From Spirochaetes bacterium GWB1_36_13 (lineage in GTDB: Bacteria; Spirochaetota; GWB1-36-13): DNA of 33,003 nucleotides. The stretch is taken from positions 1-33,003 of the forward strand of contig MIAO01000125.1 in the NCBI GenBank assembly GCA_001829155.1. Reading direction: 5' to 3'. Positions 15,783 to 23,526 of this stretch are shown here, piece after piece (position 1 is the stretch's first letter; each line of letters begins with the position of its first letter). The position numbers were made by a program, and so were the translations under genes. The notes under the pieces are model-generated. The model saw only the letters and a list, made by a program, of their open reading frames with translations. It had not been told where the DNA came from and did not search any database.

Positions 15783-16208
15783 TCAATCCCCGTTCAGATT
15801 CAGCTTTCCTTTGAAATAATTGTTTTTTACATCAGCTGCTTTTTTTTCTGCCCAGTTTTCCAGACCCATCTTTTTGATCAGGCATAGGTTAAAAATTTTT
15901 GTATTGTGGGGTTTGACAGAGGCTTGGTCTAGAAAAGGATGGAGATTGTCGCAGGGAAAGTCGGCGCATTCATGGCAAAAATCCACATTTTTTTCTTGGG
16001 CGCAGCAATAGGTTTTACAGGTGTTTTTCATTCCCTGAAAGGCGATTTTTCCCTTTTCGTTTCTGCATCCCGCACAAACGCTGGTTTCGTAAGCAATCCC
16101 CAGTCTTTCTGAAATCTTTTTCCTTAATTGGCTGTCGGTGTTTGCCAGATACATGGGGCAGTTGAAGCAGTCCAGCCCGCAGGGAGCTGTCAGGTTTTTG
16201 TAATCCAT
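15783..16208 (-). CDS. DUF3795 cysteine-rich protein
   Basis: This 141-residue protein begins 'APCGLDCFNCPMY', the DUF3795 hallmark, and carries 11 cysteines in clusters: C10, C14, C17, C45, C48, C64, C68, C69, C78, C81 and C86, including 'CHECADFPC'. The spacing suggests binding of iron-sulfur clusters or zinc. The family is common in anaerobes and is uncharacterised. An excellent GGAGG sits six bases before the ATG. It is probably cytoplasmic, with no signal or membrane segment. Confidence 0.85.
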   Translation of the reverse strand: MDYKNLTAPCGLDCFNCPMYLANTDSQLRKKISERLGIAYETSVCAGCRNEKGKIAFQGMKNTCKTYCCAQEKNVDFCHECADFPCDNLHPFLDQASVKPHNTKIFNLCLIKKMGLENWAEKKAADVKNNYFKGKLNLNGD

Positions 16209-16242
16209 AAAATCCTCCGTTTTTGTTGTTCTTTTTAATTTA

Positions 16243-16479
16243 TTAAGTCAGCAAAGCTCTGATTTTTTCTGGGAGTTCTAGATGTTTTTTCATATTAATT
16301 TTTTCCGGTGAAAAAGAGTTTTCAGGAAACGGAAAGAAAAAAACAAGGGCGCAACGGTCATTCTTAAAAGAGAAAAAAGCATTGTTTCCATCACTATTTA
16401 TCTGATTAATGATGAAGAACTGGTTAAACCATTCCTTCAGTAGCAGAAGAAAGGGCGGTAAATCTGCCCTTTCTTCCAA
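16243..16479 (-). CDS. doubtful small open frame downstream of the hydrolase
   Basis: The frame runs 78 codons from a TTG that directly follows a TGA, has no ribosome binding site, and its first codons form one arm of a perfect 11-pair hairpin. Still, its composition ('INSDGNNAFFSFKNDRCALVFFFPFPENS...', ending 'HLELPEKIRALL') reads like real protein rather than noise. It may be a decayed or frameshifted gene end. No function can be given. Confidence 0.25.
   Translation of the reverse strand: MEERADLPPFLLLLKEWFNQFFIINQINSDGNNAFFSFKNDRCALVFFFPFPENSFSPEKINMKKHLELPEKIRALLT
16446..16476. terminator. perfect 11-pair hairpin after the alpha/beta hydrolase gene
   Basis: GAAGAAAGGGC (16446-16456) pairs perfectly with GCCCTTTCTTC (16466-16476) over a 9-base loop. 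It starts 23 bases after the hydrolase stop codon. The U-tract is poor on either strand, so it may act as a 3' stabiliser or a weak terminator. Confidence 0.5.
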
Positions 16480-16498
16480 TCAAATTGACAGAAAAACT

Positions 16499-17323
16499 TT
16501 AAAGATTATCTGAAACTTTATCCATAATGTCTTTTATTATCCTGATATTCTCGTCTAATGCCTCAGCCATGGGGAGATGACCTGCCTGAATTTCATAAAA
16601 TCCTCTGCACTGGATTGATTCGGCATATTCTTTGGCATAAACATGAGGAACCATCATATCTTCTAAAGAAGAAATAAAATATACAGGGCTTACAAAAGGA
16701 AGAGAAGGGGCGGTCTGACCCTGACGGTTGTTCAGAGAAGCGCGGATCAATTTTTTTACCGCTTCCGGTCGATGGGAAAAAGATTCCTGAAAACGATCCC
16801 GAATATAGTTCATAAGGTTTGGATTTTTAGATAGAAAACCTGCAGAAAAAAGCCGCAGAACCATTTCATGCGACATCAAATCCAATCCTCCGCATTCCAG
16901 AAGTTTTAACAAATGTTCCTGAAAAAGATTCATATAAGAAAATAGAGAAGGCGGGGTACATCCCGTTAAAATCACGGATTTGAAAGGAACTTTCATTTCA
17001 GTGTTTAAAATTCTTAAAACATTTGCGCCGAAAGACAATCCGTTTGCCACAATTTCCTGAGGTTCCAAATTGATTGCTTTCAGGAAATCACCAATAAACA
17101 AGGCATAGTCTTTCAGGTTTTCATAATCCGGGTTGAGTTCTGCAGCGCCCTGATTTGGGAAATCCACTCCAATGACGGTGTATTTCTTTTCCAGTTCTTT
17201 CCGGAGAGGGTTCCAGCCGTTATATCCCATAAAAGCTCCGTTTAAAAGAAGAATTTTTTCACCATTTCCGGTAATCGAAAACCGGAAATCCTCTTTATTT
17301 TTATATTTTCCCGCATTATTCAT
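16499..17323 (-). CDS. alpha/beta hydrolase
   Basis: This is a 274-residue alpha/beta-fold hydrolase with a complete triad: Ser 97 in the nucleophile elbow 'NGLSFGAN' (GxSxG), Asp 222 in 'SSLEDMMVPH' and His 249 in 'QAGHLPMAE'. The oxyanion region is near 'LLLNGAFMGYNGW'. Residues 125-200 form a helical cap. It has no signal peptide, so it should be cytoplasmic. The family covers esterases, thioesterases, peptidases and others, and nothing points to one substrate. It has its own near-consensus promoter, divergent from ywbE. Confidence 0.87.
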   Translation of the reverse strand: MNNAGKYKNKEDFRFSITGNGEKILLLNGAFMGYNGWNPLRKELEKKYTVIGVDFPNQGAAELNPDYENLKDYALFIGDFLKAINLEPQEIVANGLSFGANVLRILNTEMKVPFKSVILTGCTPPSLFSYMNLFQEHLLKLLECGGLDLMSHEMVLRLFSAGFLSKNPNLMNYIRDRFQESFSHRPEAVKKLIRASLNNRQGQTAPSLPFVSPVYFISSLEDMMVPHVYAKEYAESIQCRGFYEIQAGHLPMAEALDENIRIIKDIMDKVSDNL

Positions 17324-17351
17324 ATCAACACTCTCAGATTATTTGAAATTA

Positions 17352-17381
17352 AATATATCGATTATGATCTTTCAATGTCAA
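17352..17381 (-). promoter_or_regulatory. sigma-70 promoter for the alpha/beta hydrolase
   Basis: Perfect TTGACA (17381-17376, minus strand) and TATATT (17357-17352) are 18 bases apart. Predicted start is about 20-25 bases before the hydrolase ATG. Confidence 0.6.
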
Positions 17382-17462
17382 TTGATTCAAGACAGTATTC
17401 ATTTTTTTTTGTTTTGCGGAGGCAATGGTAGTAAATTCTTTGATAAACAAACAGGAGAAAAA

Positions 17463-17660
17463 ATGCAGGGAAAAAACAGGCAGGATATCATTGTGGGCGC
17501 TAAAGTAGCGGTTGTTTTAAAAGAAGACCAGAGAAGCGGAAAACTGACAGAAGGAATCGTGCAGGATATCCTGACAAACTCTCCCAATCATCCCCATGGA
17601 ATTAAGGTCAGGCTTTCCAATGGACTGGTGGGACGGGTGAAGAAAATAGTGTCATCATGA
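17463..17660 (+). CDS. ywbE: YwbE family protein (DUF2196)
   Basis: This 65-residue protein matches YwbE closely: 'NRQDIIVGAKVAVVLKEDQRSGKLTEGIVQDILTNS', then 'HPHGIKVRLSNGLVGRVKKI'. The beta-rich pattern suggests a small SH3- or OB-like fold. Function is unknown. The frame is open upstream, but the ATG at 17463 is chosen for its GGAG five bases upstream and its match to the family N-terminus. It is followed 26 bases later by the TfoX-domain gene in the same direction. Confidence 0.9.
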   Translation: MQGKNRQDIIVGAKVAVVLKEDQRSGKLTEGIVQDILTNSPNHPHGIKVRLSNGLVGRVKKIVSS

Positions 17661-17686
17661 AACGATTATAGAAAAGAAGGTTTTTT

Positions 17687-18016
17687 ATGGCTTCAGATCA
17701 AAGTTTTGTAGATTTTGTTTTAGAGCAGATTGACAAGTCCTGTCAAATCAGCTTTAGGAAAATGTTTGGAGAATACGCTCTTTATTCTGGAACTAAGGTT
17801 GTTGGATTAATCTGTGATAATCAGCTTTTTATCAAGCCTACAGAGTTTGGAAGAAAATTTATCAAAGAAGTGCTTGAAGCACCTCCTTATCCGGGAGCCA
17901 AGCTTTATTTTCTGATAGAAGATAAAATTGAAGATCGGGAATGGTTGAGCGAATTAATCACGATAACCGCAAAAAACCTTCCTGAACCAAAGCCTAAAAA
18001 AAAGAGGTTAAAATAA
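17687..18016 (+). CDS. TfoX/Sxy N-terminal domain protein
   Basis: This 109-residue protein is a stand-alone TfoX N-terminal domain: 'FVLEQIDKSCQISFRKMFGEYALYSGTKVVGLICDNQLFIKPTEFGR', then 'APPYPGAKLYFLIEDKIEDREWLSELI', and a Lys/Pro-rich tail. In gamma-proteobacteria TfoX/Sxy regulates competence, but the C-terminal domain present there is missing here, and the role of single-domain versions is not known. AGAAGGT lies upstream of the ATG. Probably co-transcribed with ywbE. Confidence 0.87.
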   Translation: MASDQSFVDFVLEQIDKSCQISFRKMFGEYALYSGTKVVGLICDNQLFIKPTEFGRKFIKEVLEAPPYPGAKLYFLIEDKIEDREWLSELITITAKNLPEPKPKKKRLK

Positions 18017-18070
18017 ATTTCATTTAAGCTATCAATACTAATTTTTTTGGAATCTTTTCTATTTAATTTT

Positions 18071-18099
18071 TTGAACTAGTGAATTTTGTGAGTTATATT
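18071..18099 (+). promoter_or_regulatory. sigma-70 promoter for the sensor kinase/response regulator pair
   Basis: TTGAAC (18071-18076) and TATATT (18094-18099) are separated by 17 bases, matching consensus at 4 of 6 and 5 of 6. The predicted leader is about 50 bases long and very AT-rich. Confidence 0.5.
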
Positions 18100-18157
18100 T
18101 ATTTTTATTAATATATAAAGTTTAAAAAATTTTGTATTAAAAAAGGGTGGGGATAAG

Positions 18158-19759
18158 ATGTCTATGCAGAAAAATGTTACAGCCCGAGTATCTGATACAA
18201 AAAACATGTGGTATTATTTTTTTATTTTTGTTTTCTTTTTTTTGGTTTTTCCATTAGGTTCCCTGAATGCGGAAAGTAGAAAGGTGCGGATTGGTATTTT
18301 TCCGGCTGCTCCGCTGGTTTTAGAAAAAGAAAACAAGCCTCAAGGACTTTTTATCGATTTAATCGAGTATTTTTCCAGTAAACTGGATTGGAATATTCAA
18401 TATGTAAGGGGAACATGGAGTGATTTACTGGTAAGTCTGGAAAAAGGTGAAATCGACCTTTTGCCTGCAGTGGGTTATACCAGCCAAAGAGCAGAAAAAT
18501 ATGATTTCAGCAAAAACCCGGTCTATATTGACAGCGGGGTATTGTTTACCAGCCCAAAAATTACTCTTCATACTATTTTTGATCTTCAGGGAAAACGAGT
18601 GGCAGCTGTCAGAGGCAGTATTTTTACCACTGGTTTTATTGAGTATATGAATTCTTTTGGGGTAAATTGTGAAATTGTTTTGACAGACGACAATATGACT
18701 GTGATGGAAAACATTTCAAATGGAGTTGTAGATGCAGGGGTCTGTATTTATTCATTGGGGAATGAGCTCGCTCGTCAATATTCGGTTAGCATTACTCCTA
18801 TCAGTTTTTCTCCAATTGCTTTGGAATTTGCTGTTCCAAAAGGAAAAAATACTGATCTTCTAAAAGATATCAACCGTCTTCTGGAACCTATGATCAACGA
18901 TCCTAATTCGTTATACAGCCAGTCTTTTCGCAAATGGACAACTCCGCCGTTATCAGGAATTCTTCCTCTTTGGTTTAAATGGTTTATTATTGGAATTTTT
19001 GGAGTGGGCTTGTTTCTGGTTTTGTGGAATTTTATTCTGAAACGGCAGGTTGTCTTGAAAACAAAATATCTTGAATTGGAAATATCAGAACATAAGAAAG
19101 CGGAAGAAAAAATAACGCAAACACTGCATGAAAAAGAAACCCTTATCCGTGAACTTTATCACCGGACAAAAAACACAATGCAGGTTATTCGCGGCATGGT
19201 TGTTCTTCAGGGAGAGGATTTCCCAGAAAATAAAGAAATACAGCATCTGGTAAAAAATACGGAAGACAGAATTCAGGCGATGTCACTGGTTCATCAGATG
19301 CTTTATCAATCGCAAAATCTTTCAAAAATTTCCATAAAGGAATATATCTTTGAATTAACAGACTTGATTTTAAGGAGTTTTGGTTTTTCTGAGGAGCAGA
19401 TATCCATTAATATGAAAATCGATGAACAGTTTTTTTTACTGGACACAGCTATTCCTTTTGGCTTGATTTTAAACGAACTTATAACCAATTCGTTGAAATA
19501 CGCATTTCCGGATCATAGAAAAGGTGTTGTTTCTATCAGTTTAGTCAGGAATGATGAAAATAAAAACAGTTTTGAATATTCTGATAATGGTGTCGGAGTT
19601 CCCGATGGATTTAATTTTCGAGAACAAAACACATTGGGATTAAAACTGATTCATAGTATTGGTGAACAGCAGATGATGGGGAAGATTTCTTTTAAAAATG
19701 ATAATGGTGTTGCTTGTTTTTTTGCTTTTCCAATTAATTTATATAAAGCGAGAGTTTAA
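18158..19759 (+). CDS. membrane histidine kinase (HisKA_2 type) with periplasmic solute-binding (SBP_bac_3) sensor
   Basis: The 533-residue protein has a signal/transmembrane segment at about 17-38, then a family 3 solute-binding domain at about 42-262 ('VRIGIFPAAPLVLEKENKPQGLFIDLIEY', 'LEKGEIDLLPAVGYTSQRAEKYDFS'). A second transmembrane helix is at about 272-295. The HisKA_2 domain has the phospho-acceptor His 335 in 'ELYHRTKNTMQVI', and the ATPase has N439 ('LILNELITNSLKYAF'), D476 ('YSDNGVGVPDG') and 'TLGLKLI'. All key residues are present. The sensor presumably binds an amino acid or similar solute directly. It is followed two bases later by its likely partner receiver protein. A GGGG ribosome binding site and a good promoter lie upstream. 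Confidence 0.93.
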   Translation: MSMQKNVTARVSDTKNMWYYFFIFVFFFLVFPLGSLNAESRKVRIGIFPAAPLVLEKENKPQGLFIDLIEYFSSKLDWNIQYVRGTWSDLLVSLEKGEIDLLPAVGYTSQRAEKYDFSKNPVYIDSGVLFTSPKITLHTIFDLQGKRVAAVRGSIFTTGFIEYMNSFGVNCEIVLTDDNMTVMENISNGVVDAGVCIYSLGNELARQYSVSITPISFSPIALEFAVPKGKNTDLLKDINRLLEPMINDPNSLYSQSFRKWTTPPLSGILPLWFKWFIIGIFGVGLFLVLWNFILKRQVVLKTKYLELEISEHKKAEEKITQTLHEKETLIRELYHRTKNTMQVIRGMVVLQGEDFPENKEIQHLVKNTEDRIQAMSLVHQMLYQSQNLSKISIKEYIFELTDLILRSFGFSEEQISINMKIDEQFFLLDTAIPFGLILNELITNSLKYAFPDHRKGVVSISLVRNDENKNSFEYSDNGVGVPDGFNFREQNTLGLKLIHSIGEQQMMGKISFKNDNGVACFFAFPINLYKARV

Positions 19760-19761
19760 AA

Positions 19762-20130
19762 ATGGAAAAAGAAATTCAGATCCTTGTAGTGGAAGATGAA
19801 GCGATAACAGCGATGCTTTTACAGACACAATTAAAAAAAATCGGTTATTTGTTTTTGACTCATGTTACAACAGGGGAGAAAGCCATTCTCAGCGCAAAGC
19901 AGTCTCCACCAGATCTTATTCTGATGGATATCGGGCTGGCAGGAGAAATTGATGGAATTGAGGCAGCGGCGGTTATTAAATCTAAAGCAGATATTCCAAT
20001 TATTTTTATTACTGGTTATGAAGACAACACAATAAGACAAAGGGCTCAAACAGTCAAACCTCTCGAATATTTAATAAAACCTCTTTCAATGTATAAATTA
20101 AAAACAATTATTGATCAATATTTTGGATAA
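19762..20130 (+). CDS. receiver-only response regulator
   Basis: This 122-residue CheY-like receiver has the acidic pocket E11/D12 ('VVEDEA'), the phospho-acceptor Asp 56 ('LILMDIGLAGEIDG'), the conserved Thr 84 ('IFITGY') and Lys 106 ('YLIKPLS'). There is no output domain. Receivers with 'MDIGLxGxxDG' are typical partners of HisKA_2/HWE kinases. The gene starts two bases after the kinase stop. Without an effector domain it must act by protein interaction or pass phosphate to another regulator outside the window. Confidence 0.93.
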   Translation: MEKEIQILVVEDEAITAMLLQTQLKKIGYLFLTHVTTGEKAILSAKQSPPDLILMDIGLAGEIDGIEAAAVIKSKADIPIIFITGYEDNTIRQRAQTVKPLEYLIKPLSMYKLKTIIDQYFG

Positions 20131-20141
20131 AGAAAAAAAAT

Positions 20142-20927
20142 TTATTCTTCTAATTTCTTTGTTTTCATTATATTTTCAAATCTTGTATTGCTGATAGGGT
20201 GGTGACTTATAATATTTCCTTCATGAATGATACAAAAAGTTCCAAAAGCACAGGGTGAGTTTTGAACGGCTTCTGAGTCATCCATCTCGATTAATGTTGG
20301 GTTCAGATTCATTTTTTTTGCTGTGAGCATAATCGCATCGACATTTTTTACTGAATAAGGACATTGCGGCGAGCGGATAATGACTAAGTCTTTGGAATAA
20401 TTTTTTATTGAATTGACTTTCATTTTTGGATCAATTGATTGTTTATCAAATTTTAATACTAATAATTCAAAATCAGGCGCAATCTTTTCTATTAGAGAAA
20501 AACCCTTCTTGATAAAAATATCTTTTTTTGCCATAAATGATCCATTGCGGGTAATGACTGCAACGCCATTCATTTTTTGATTTTTTGATTCTTCAATACA
20601 TTCATCAATCAGAGATGACGCATATCCTTTTCCTTTAAACTCTTTTTTAAATCCTACAAAAATACAGTGAATAAACATATATCCTTTGGCATCCACAGGT
20701 CGGTGAGCAAATTCGCCCGGTATGTATTCGATCATTCCCTGATATCCGCCGGATTCTGAAATGATTGCTTTTATTCTAAGACCTTTAGGATAGTATTTTT
20801 TAAACCACGCAGCTTTTCTCTGTAATTCTAAATGCTTGTTTATGTCTTTATACCCGCAGACCCCATACTGAGCAATGTTTTCTGGTGTGAGGTCAATAAT
20901 TTGAATACCTTTGTTGAGTAATTCCAT
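20142..20927 (-). CDS. GNAT acetyltransferase with YoaP-like C-terminal domain
   Basis: The ATG at 20927 is chosen because AAGGCGG lies six bases upstream. The longer frame from a TTG at 20963 has no such signal. The 261-residue protein has an N-terminal GNAT domain with the acetyl-CoA loop in 'VGFKKEFKGKGYASSLIDECIEE' and 'GFSLIEKI' at its end. A C-terminal domain from about 175 carries 'VIIRSPQCPYSVKNVDAI' and 'SPCAFGTFCIIHEGNIISH', which resembles YoaP and has a thioredoxin-like look but only isolated cysteines. Substrate unknown. It is convergent with the response regulator gene, 11 bases away. Confidence 0.82.
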   Translation of the reverse strand: MELLNKGIQIIDLTPENIAQYGVCGYKDINKHLELQRKAAWFKKYYPKGLRIKAIISESGGYQGMIEYIPGEFAHRPVDAKGYMFIHCIFVGFKKEFKGKGYASSLIDECIEESKNQKMNGVAVITRNGSFMAKKDIFIKKGFSLIEKIAPDFELLVLKFDKQSIDPKMKVNSIKNYSKDLVIIRSPQCPYSVKNVDAIMLTAKKMNLNPTLIEMDDSEAVQNSPCAFGTFCIIHEGNIISHHPISNTRFENIMKTKKLEE

Positions 20928-21064
20928 AAAATACCGCCTTTTACAATAATAGGTAAAGTTCAAAAAGAAAAAAAGGAATTACGAATAATATAAGAACTTT
21001 TCTCATTTATCCTCTTTATCAGCGCTTTTTCATTAAATTTAACAGGTGAAAAAAAGGAGCGTCT

Positions 21065-21319
21065 ATGGAGTGCCGTGCGGGGTGTGCCGCCTGCTGTATT
21101 GTTGTGTCGATCAGTTCTCCGCTTCCGCTGATGCCCGAGGGGAAAAAGGCAGGGGTGAGGTGTGCCAGTCTGAGGGAAGACAACACCTGCCGGATTCACA
21201 ATTTACCGGGCTATCCCGATGTCTGCCGTAATCTTACTCCCAATCCCGAAATGTGCGGGGTAAAAAACGAAGACGCATACCAGTTCCTTGCCGAACTGGA
21301 AAAAAGAACAGCTCCCTAG
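21065..21319 (+). CDS. YkgJ family cysteine cluster protein
   Basis: This 84-residue protein has eight cysteines in the YkgJ pattern: C3, C7, C10, C11 ('CRAGCAACC'), C33, C42, C54 and C64, with 'PLPLMPEGKKAGVRCASL' between. The family is thought to bind an iron-sulfur cluster or zinc, and its function is unknown. AAGGAG lies five bases before the ATG. Locally it is more GC-rich than its neighbours. Its stop codon overlaps that of the convergent gene by three bases. Confidence 0.88.
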   Translation: MECRAGCAACCIVVSISSPLPLMPEGKKAGVRCASLREDNTCRIHNLPGYPDVCRNLTPNPEMCGVKNEDAYQFLAELEKRTAP

Positions 21320-21882
21320 CGGAGGTTCCAGACATTTTCTTGTTTTTTCCCGCCGTGCTTCTTTTTCTTAGGTTTTTCAATTTCCAGCTCTTCCATGATA
21401 AAATCGGTGATCAGGGCAGCAGCGCCCAGTTTCAGAAATCCTCCCAGAAGACCTGAAAAAGAGAGGGAAAAATCTTCTTTTTCATCTATCCCGGTTTTTT
21501 CCATCATCAGGGTAATGATTTTCCGGATATATTCAGAAGATATTTTTTCTTTTTCGATGCCGATATAAAAAACAGTCCCTTCAGTTGCGTTGATTTTGAT
21601 TTTCCGCCCCGATTTTTTATCATAAAGGATAAAAACCATTTTCCCTTTTTCAGAAAGGCTTTCCGCAATTTTCAAAAGCCCTTTTTCTTCAGACTGATCA
21701 AGGGAAAAAAAGATTCCGAAGGAAAATTTTTCTGTTTCCTGAAGGGCTTTGCTGATATCGCTGTCTGTGAGACAGGGACAGAGGCTGACAGAGAGAAAAA
21801 GGAAATCGGACTGCAAAACACTTTGTATTTTTTCAGAAACCGATTTTTCTTCTTCGTTGTCGTAAAAAAGTCCCAGATTCAT
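21316..21882 (-). CDS. protein of unknown function, possible C-terminal membrane-associated helix
   Basis: Not recognised. The ATG at 21882 is chosen because GGGGG lies six to seven bases upstream, giving 188 residues. Earlier in-frame starts lack a site. Residues 1-130 alternate beta strands and helices in a Rossmann-like rhythm ('FSFGIFFSLDQSEEKGLLKIAESL', 'KMVFILYDKK'), faintly like TIR-type folds, but no catalytic motif is present. A hydrophobic helix ('FSGLLGGFLKLGAAALITDFIM') follows at about 140-162, and the tail is Lys-rich. It could be peripheral to the membrane. Confidence 0.6.
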   Translation of the reverse strand: MNLGLFYDNEEEKSVSEKIQSVLQSDFLFLSVSLCPCLTDSDISKALQETEKFSFGIFFSLDQSEEKGLLKIAESLSEKGKMVFILYDKKSGRKIKINATEGTVFYIGIEKEKISSEYIRKIITLMMEKTGIDEKEDFSLSFSGLLGGFLKLGAAALITDFIMEELEIEKPKKKKHGGKKQENVWNLR

Positions 21883-22097
21883 AAAAAACCCCCGATTTTG
21901 ATTCATTTTTAATATAATTAAAAAATACAATATTTCTAATTTTTTCTCTTTCATTCTCAAACTTTCATATCTTTAAGCAAGGTAAAAATAAATTAATTGA
22001 AATTTAAAGATATAAAAAGCGATAAGCAAAAAATATTTCTGGAAAAGATAGAAGTTTTAATATATTATAATAAATCTAATTCTATAAAGGAAAAACC

Positions 22098-23171
22098 ATG
22101 AAACAGAAACTTTGTTTTATTTTTCTTTTTTTGCTTCCTTTTAACTTTGTTTTCCCGTCGGAAAACAGTGTAAGTCTTTTAGACGGATTGTTTGAGTCGC
22201 TGCCGTTTGGCAAGCCTTTTTTATCGGAAATTCATAGCACTATGATCAAAGTGGAAAGCGGGTACAGTAAAAGTTATAAAGAATTTAATCTAGAAGAAGA
22301 GGCAAAATCTTTTGACCGTCCAGTGGTTGAAGTGCATCTTGGGATAGAAATACCTTTATATGCCCTGCGGTTTGGAGAAGACAGGAACGGAACGCCGAAA
22401 TGGGGTTTTAAAATAACAATCCCTTTAAGTATTCATGTTCTAGAAGATATGTTTGATCCCATTACGGCTCCCGTCATCAATACAGATTACCGCTTCGGAT
22501 CGCCTCGTCTTGGGCTTTTGTATAATTTTGAAGGAGACGGGTTTTTTAAAAACATTTCCTTTAACTGGCTCCCTCTTTTTCATGAGTGCACGCATCTGGG
22601 TGATGAGATTACTATTTACAGAATGGATCAGAACCTTCCCATTACACGGATCAATGTTTCATACGAATATACAGAGCTTCAAATTACTTTAAATGACCCT
22701 GATAAGCTTCAGGACAATGTCCATTCTTTTCGTTTTGGCGCACTGTATCGGATCAGCGATAGAGGGCTTGGGTGGTTTAGTGTCCGGCAGGATTCCGAGA
22801 TAACACAGGATGTTGTGATTCCTCCCAGCAAATACCGGTTTGAGTTTTATTTTGAATACCAGTTTCAAAGAACAGAAGGTTTTCTCGCAAGTGAAAGAGC
22901 GGTCAATGTTTTTTCATTTGAGCTGAGAGATAGAGTCCGTTACGGGTATCCTATTTATAAACTCGAAAATGGAGCATGGGTGGGAAAAGATGTCAAAGAA
23001 AGCATGATGTGGACTTTTAATCTGTATTTTGGCTGGAAGTTTTATTCAAAATCAAAGGAAAATGCGTTAGGGCTTTTTATCCACCTTTATAACGGGATCA
23101 ATCCTTACGGACAGCTTCGAAACTATCCCGGATACCCGTTTTTTGGAATTTCTTTGACCTATGATTTTTAA
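22098..23171 (+). CDS. DUF1207-type outer-membrane beta-barrel protein
   Basis: The 357-residue protein has a signal peptide (about 1-21, 'CFIFLFLLPFNFVFPSE'), then alternating amphipathic strands and a C-terminal Phe ('GISLTYDF'), as for outer-membrane barrels. The segment 'WLPLFHECTHLGDEITIY' (HExxHLGDE at 162-170) corresponds to the HxSSHLGDE motif I associate with DUF1207, as does the late 'LYNGINPYGQLRNYPGYPFFG'. AAAGGA precedes the ATG. Function is unknown. The HECTH motif coincides with the zinc HExxH pattern, but in this family it is more likely a barrel motif than a peptidase. Confidence 0.75.
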   Translation: MKQKLCFIFLFLLPFNFVFPSENSVSLLDGLFESLPFGKPFLSEIHSTMIKVESGYSKSYKEFNLEEEAKSFDRPVVEVHLGIEIPLYALRFGEDRNGTPKWGFKITIPLSIHVLEDMFDPITAPVINTDYRFGSPRLGLLYNFEGDGFFKNISFNWLPLFHECTHLGDEITIYRMDQNLPITRINVSYEYTELQITLNDPDKLQDNVHSFRFGALYRISDRGLGWFSVRQDSEITQDVVIPPSKYRFEFYFEYQFQRTEGFLASERAVNVFSFELRDRVRYGYPIYKLENGAWVGKDVKESMMWTFNLYFGWKFYSKSKENALGLFIHLYNGINPYGQLRNYPGYPFFGISLTYDF

Positions 23172-23235
23172 AAGAATTTATTTCTCTTTCAAAAGAATAT
23201 TATATTAAATAATATGGAAAGAAAGGAGGATATCA

Positions 23236-23460
23236 ATGTATCAAGGATTTCAAGATTTTTTTGACAAGAGTTTAAAAATTTTTTCAGACATGTTTGAAAA
23301 CTACATGAAACAGGTAGAGAAGGCTTTTTCAGGGTTTCATTTTACCAACCCGCTTTTTTATAGCGAAAAACAGAATGAAAGCAATAAAAATGCTAAAATT
23401 CAGACTGAAAAACAAGTAACTGAAAAAAAACCAGTAGAAACGAAAAGAAAAAATCCGTAA
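23236..23460 (+). CDS. small amphipathic protein, possibly phasin-like
   Basis: This 74-residue protein is preceded by an excellent AAAGGAGG six bases before the ATG, so it is probably real and well translated. The first 40 residues form an amphipathic helix rich in Phe ('FQDFFDKSLKIFSDMFENYMKQVEKAF'), and the rest is a charged, disordered Lys/Glu/Gln tail. This shape recalls phasins, proteins that coat polyhydroxyalkanoate granules. A PHA-synthase-like gene lies 7 kb away. The link is speculative. A strong terminator follows. Confidence 0.6.
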   Translation: MYQGFQDFFDKSLKIFSDMFENYMKQVEKAFSGFHFTNPLFYSEKQNESNKNAKIQTEKQVTEKKPVETKRKNP

Positions 23461-23483
23461 GACGGATGAAAGAATAAAAAGAG

Positions 23484-23517
23484 GTTAAAAACCGCTGATT
23501 CATCAACGGTTTTTAAC
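23484..23517. terminator. bidirectional terminator between convergent genes
   Basis: GTTAAAAACCG (23484-23494) pairs perfectly with CGGTTTTTAAC (23507-23517), a 11-pair stem with its T-tract inside the arm. It lies 24 bases after the small plus-strand gene and 10 bases before the end of the minus-strand gene. Confidence 0.75.
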
Positions 23518-23526
23518 TTATAAGAA

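Noticed and set aside
15183-17323. Defence island around the toxin-antitoxin pair
   Set aside because: Neighbours are nitroreductase, DUF3795 protein and an alpha/beta hydrolase; no restriction, CBASS, retron or other defence gene is visible.
21316-21882. TIR-domain effector in the unidentified protein
   Set aside because: The strand/helix rhythm is suggestive but no catalytic Glu motif or BB-loop pattern is present.
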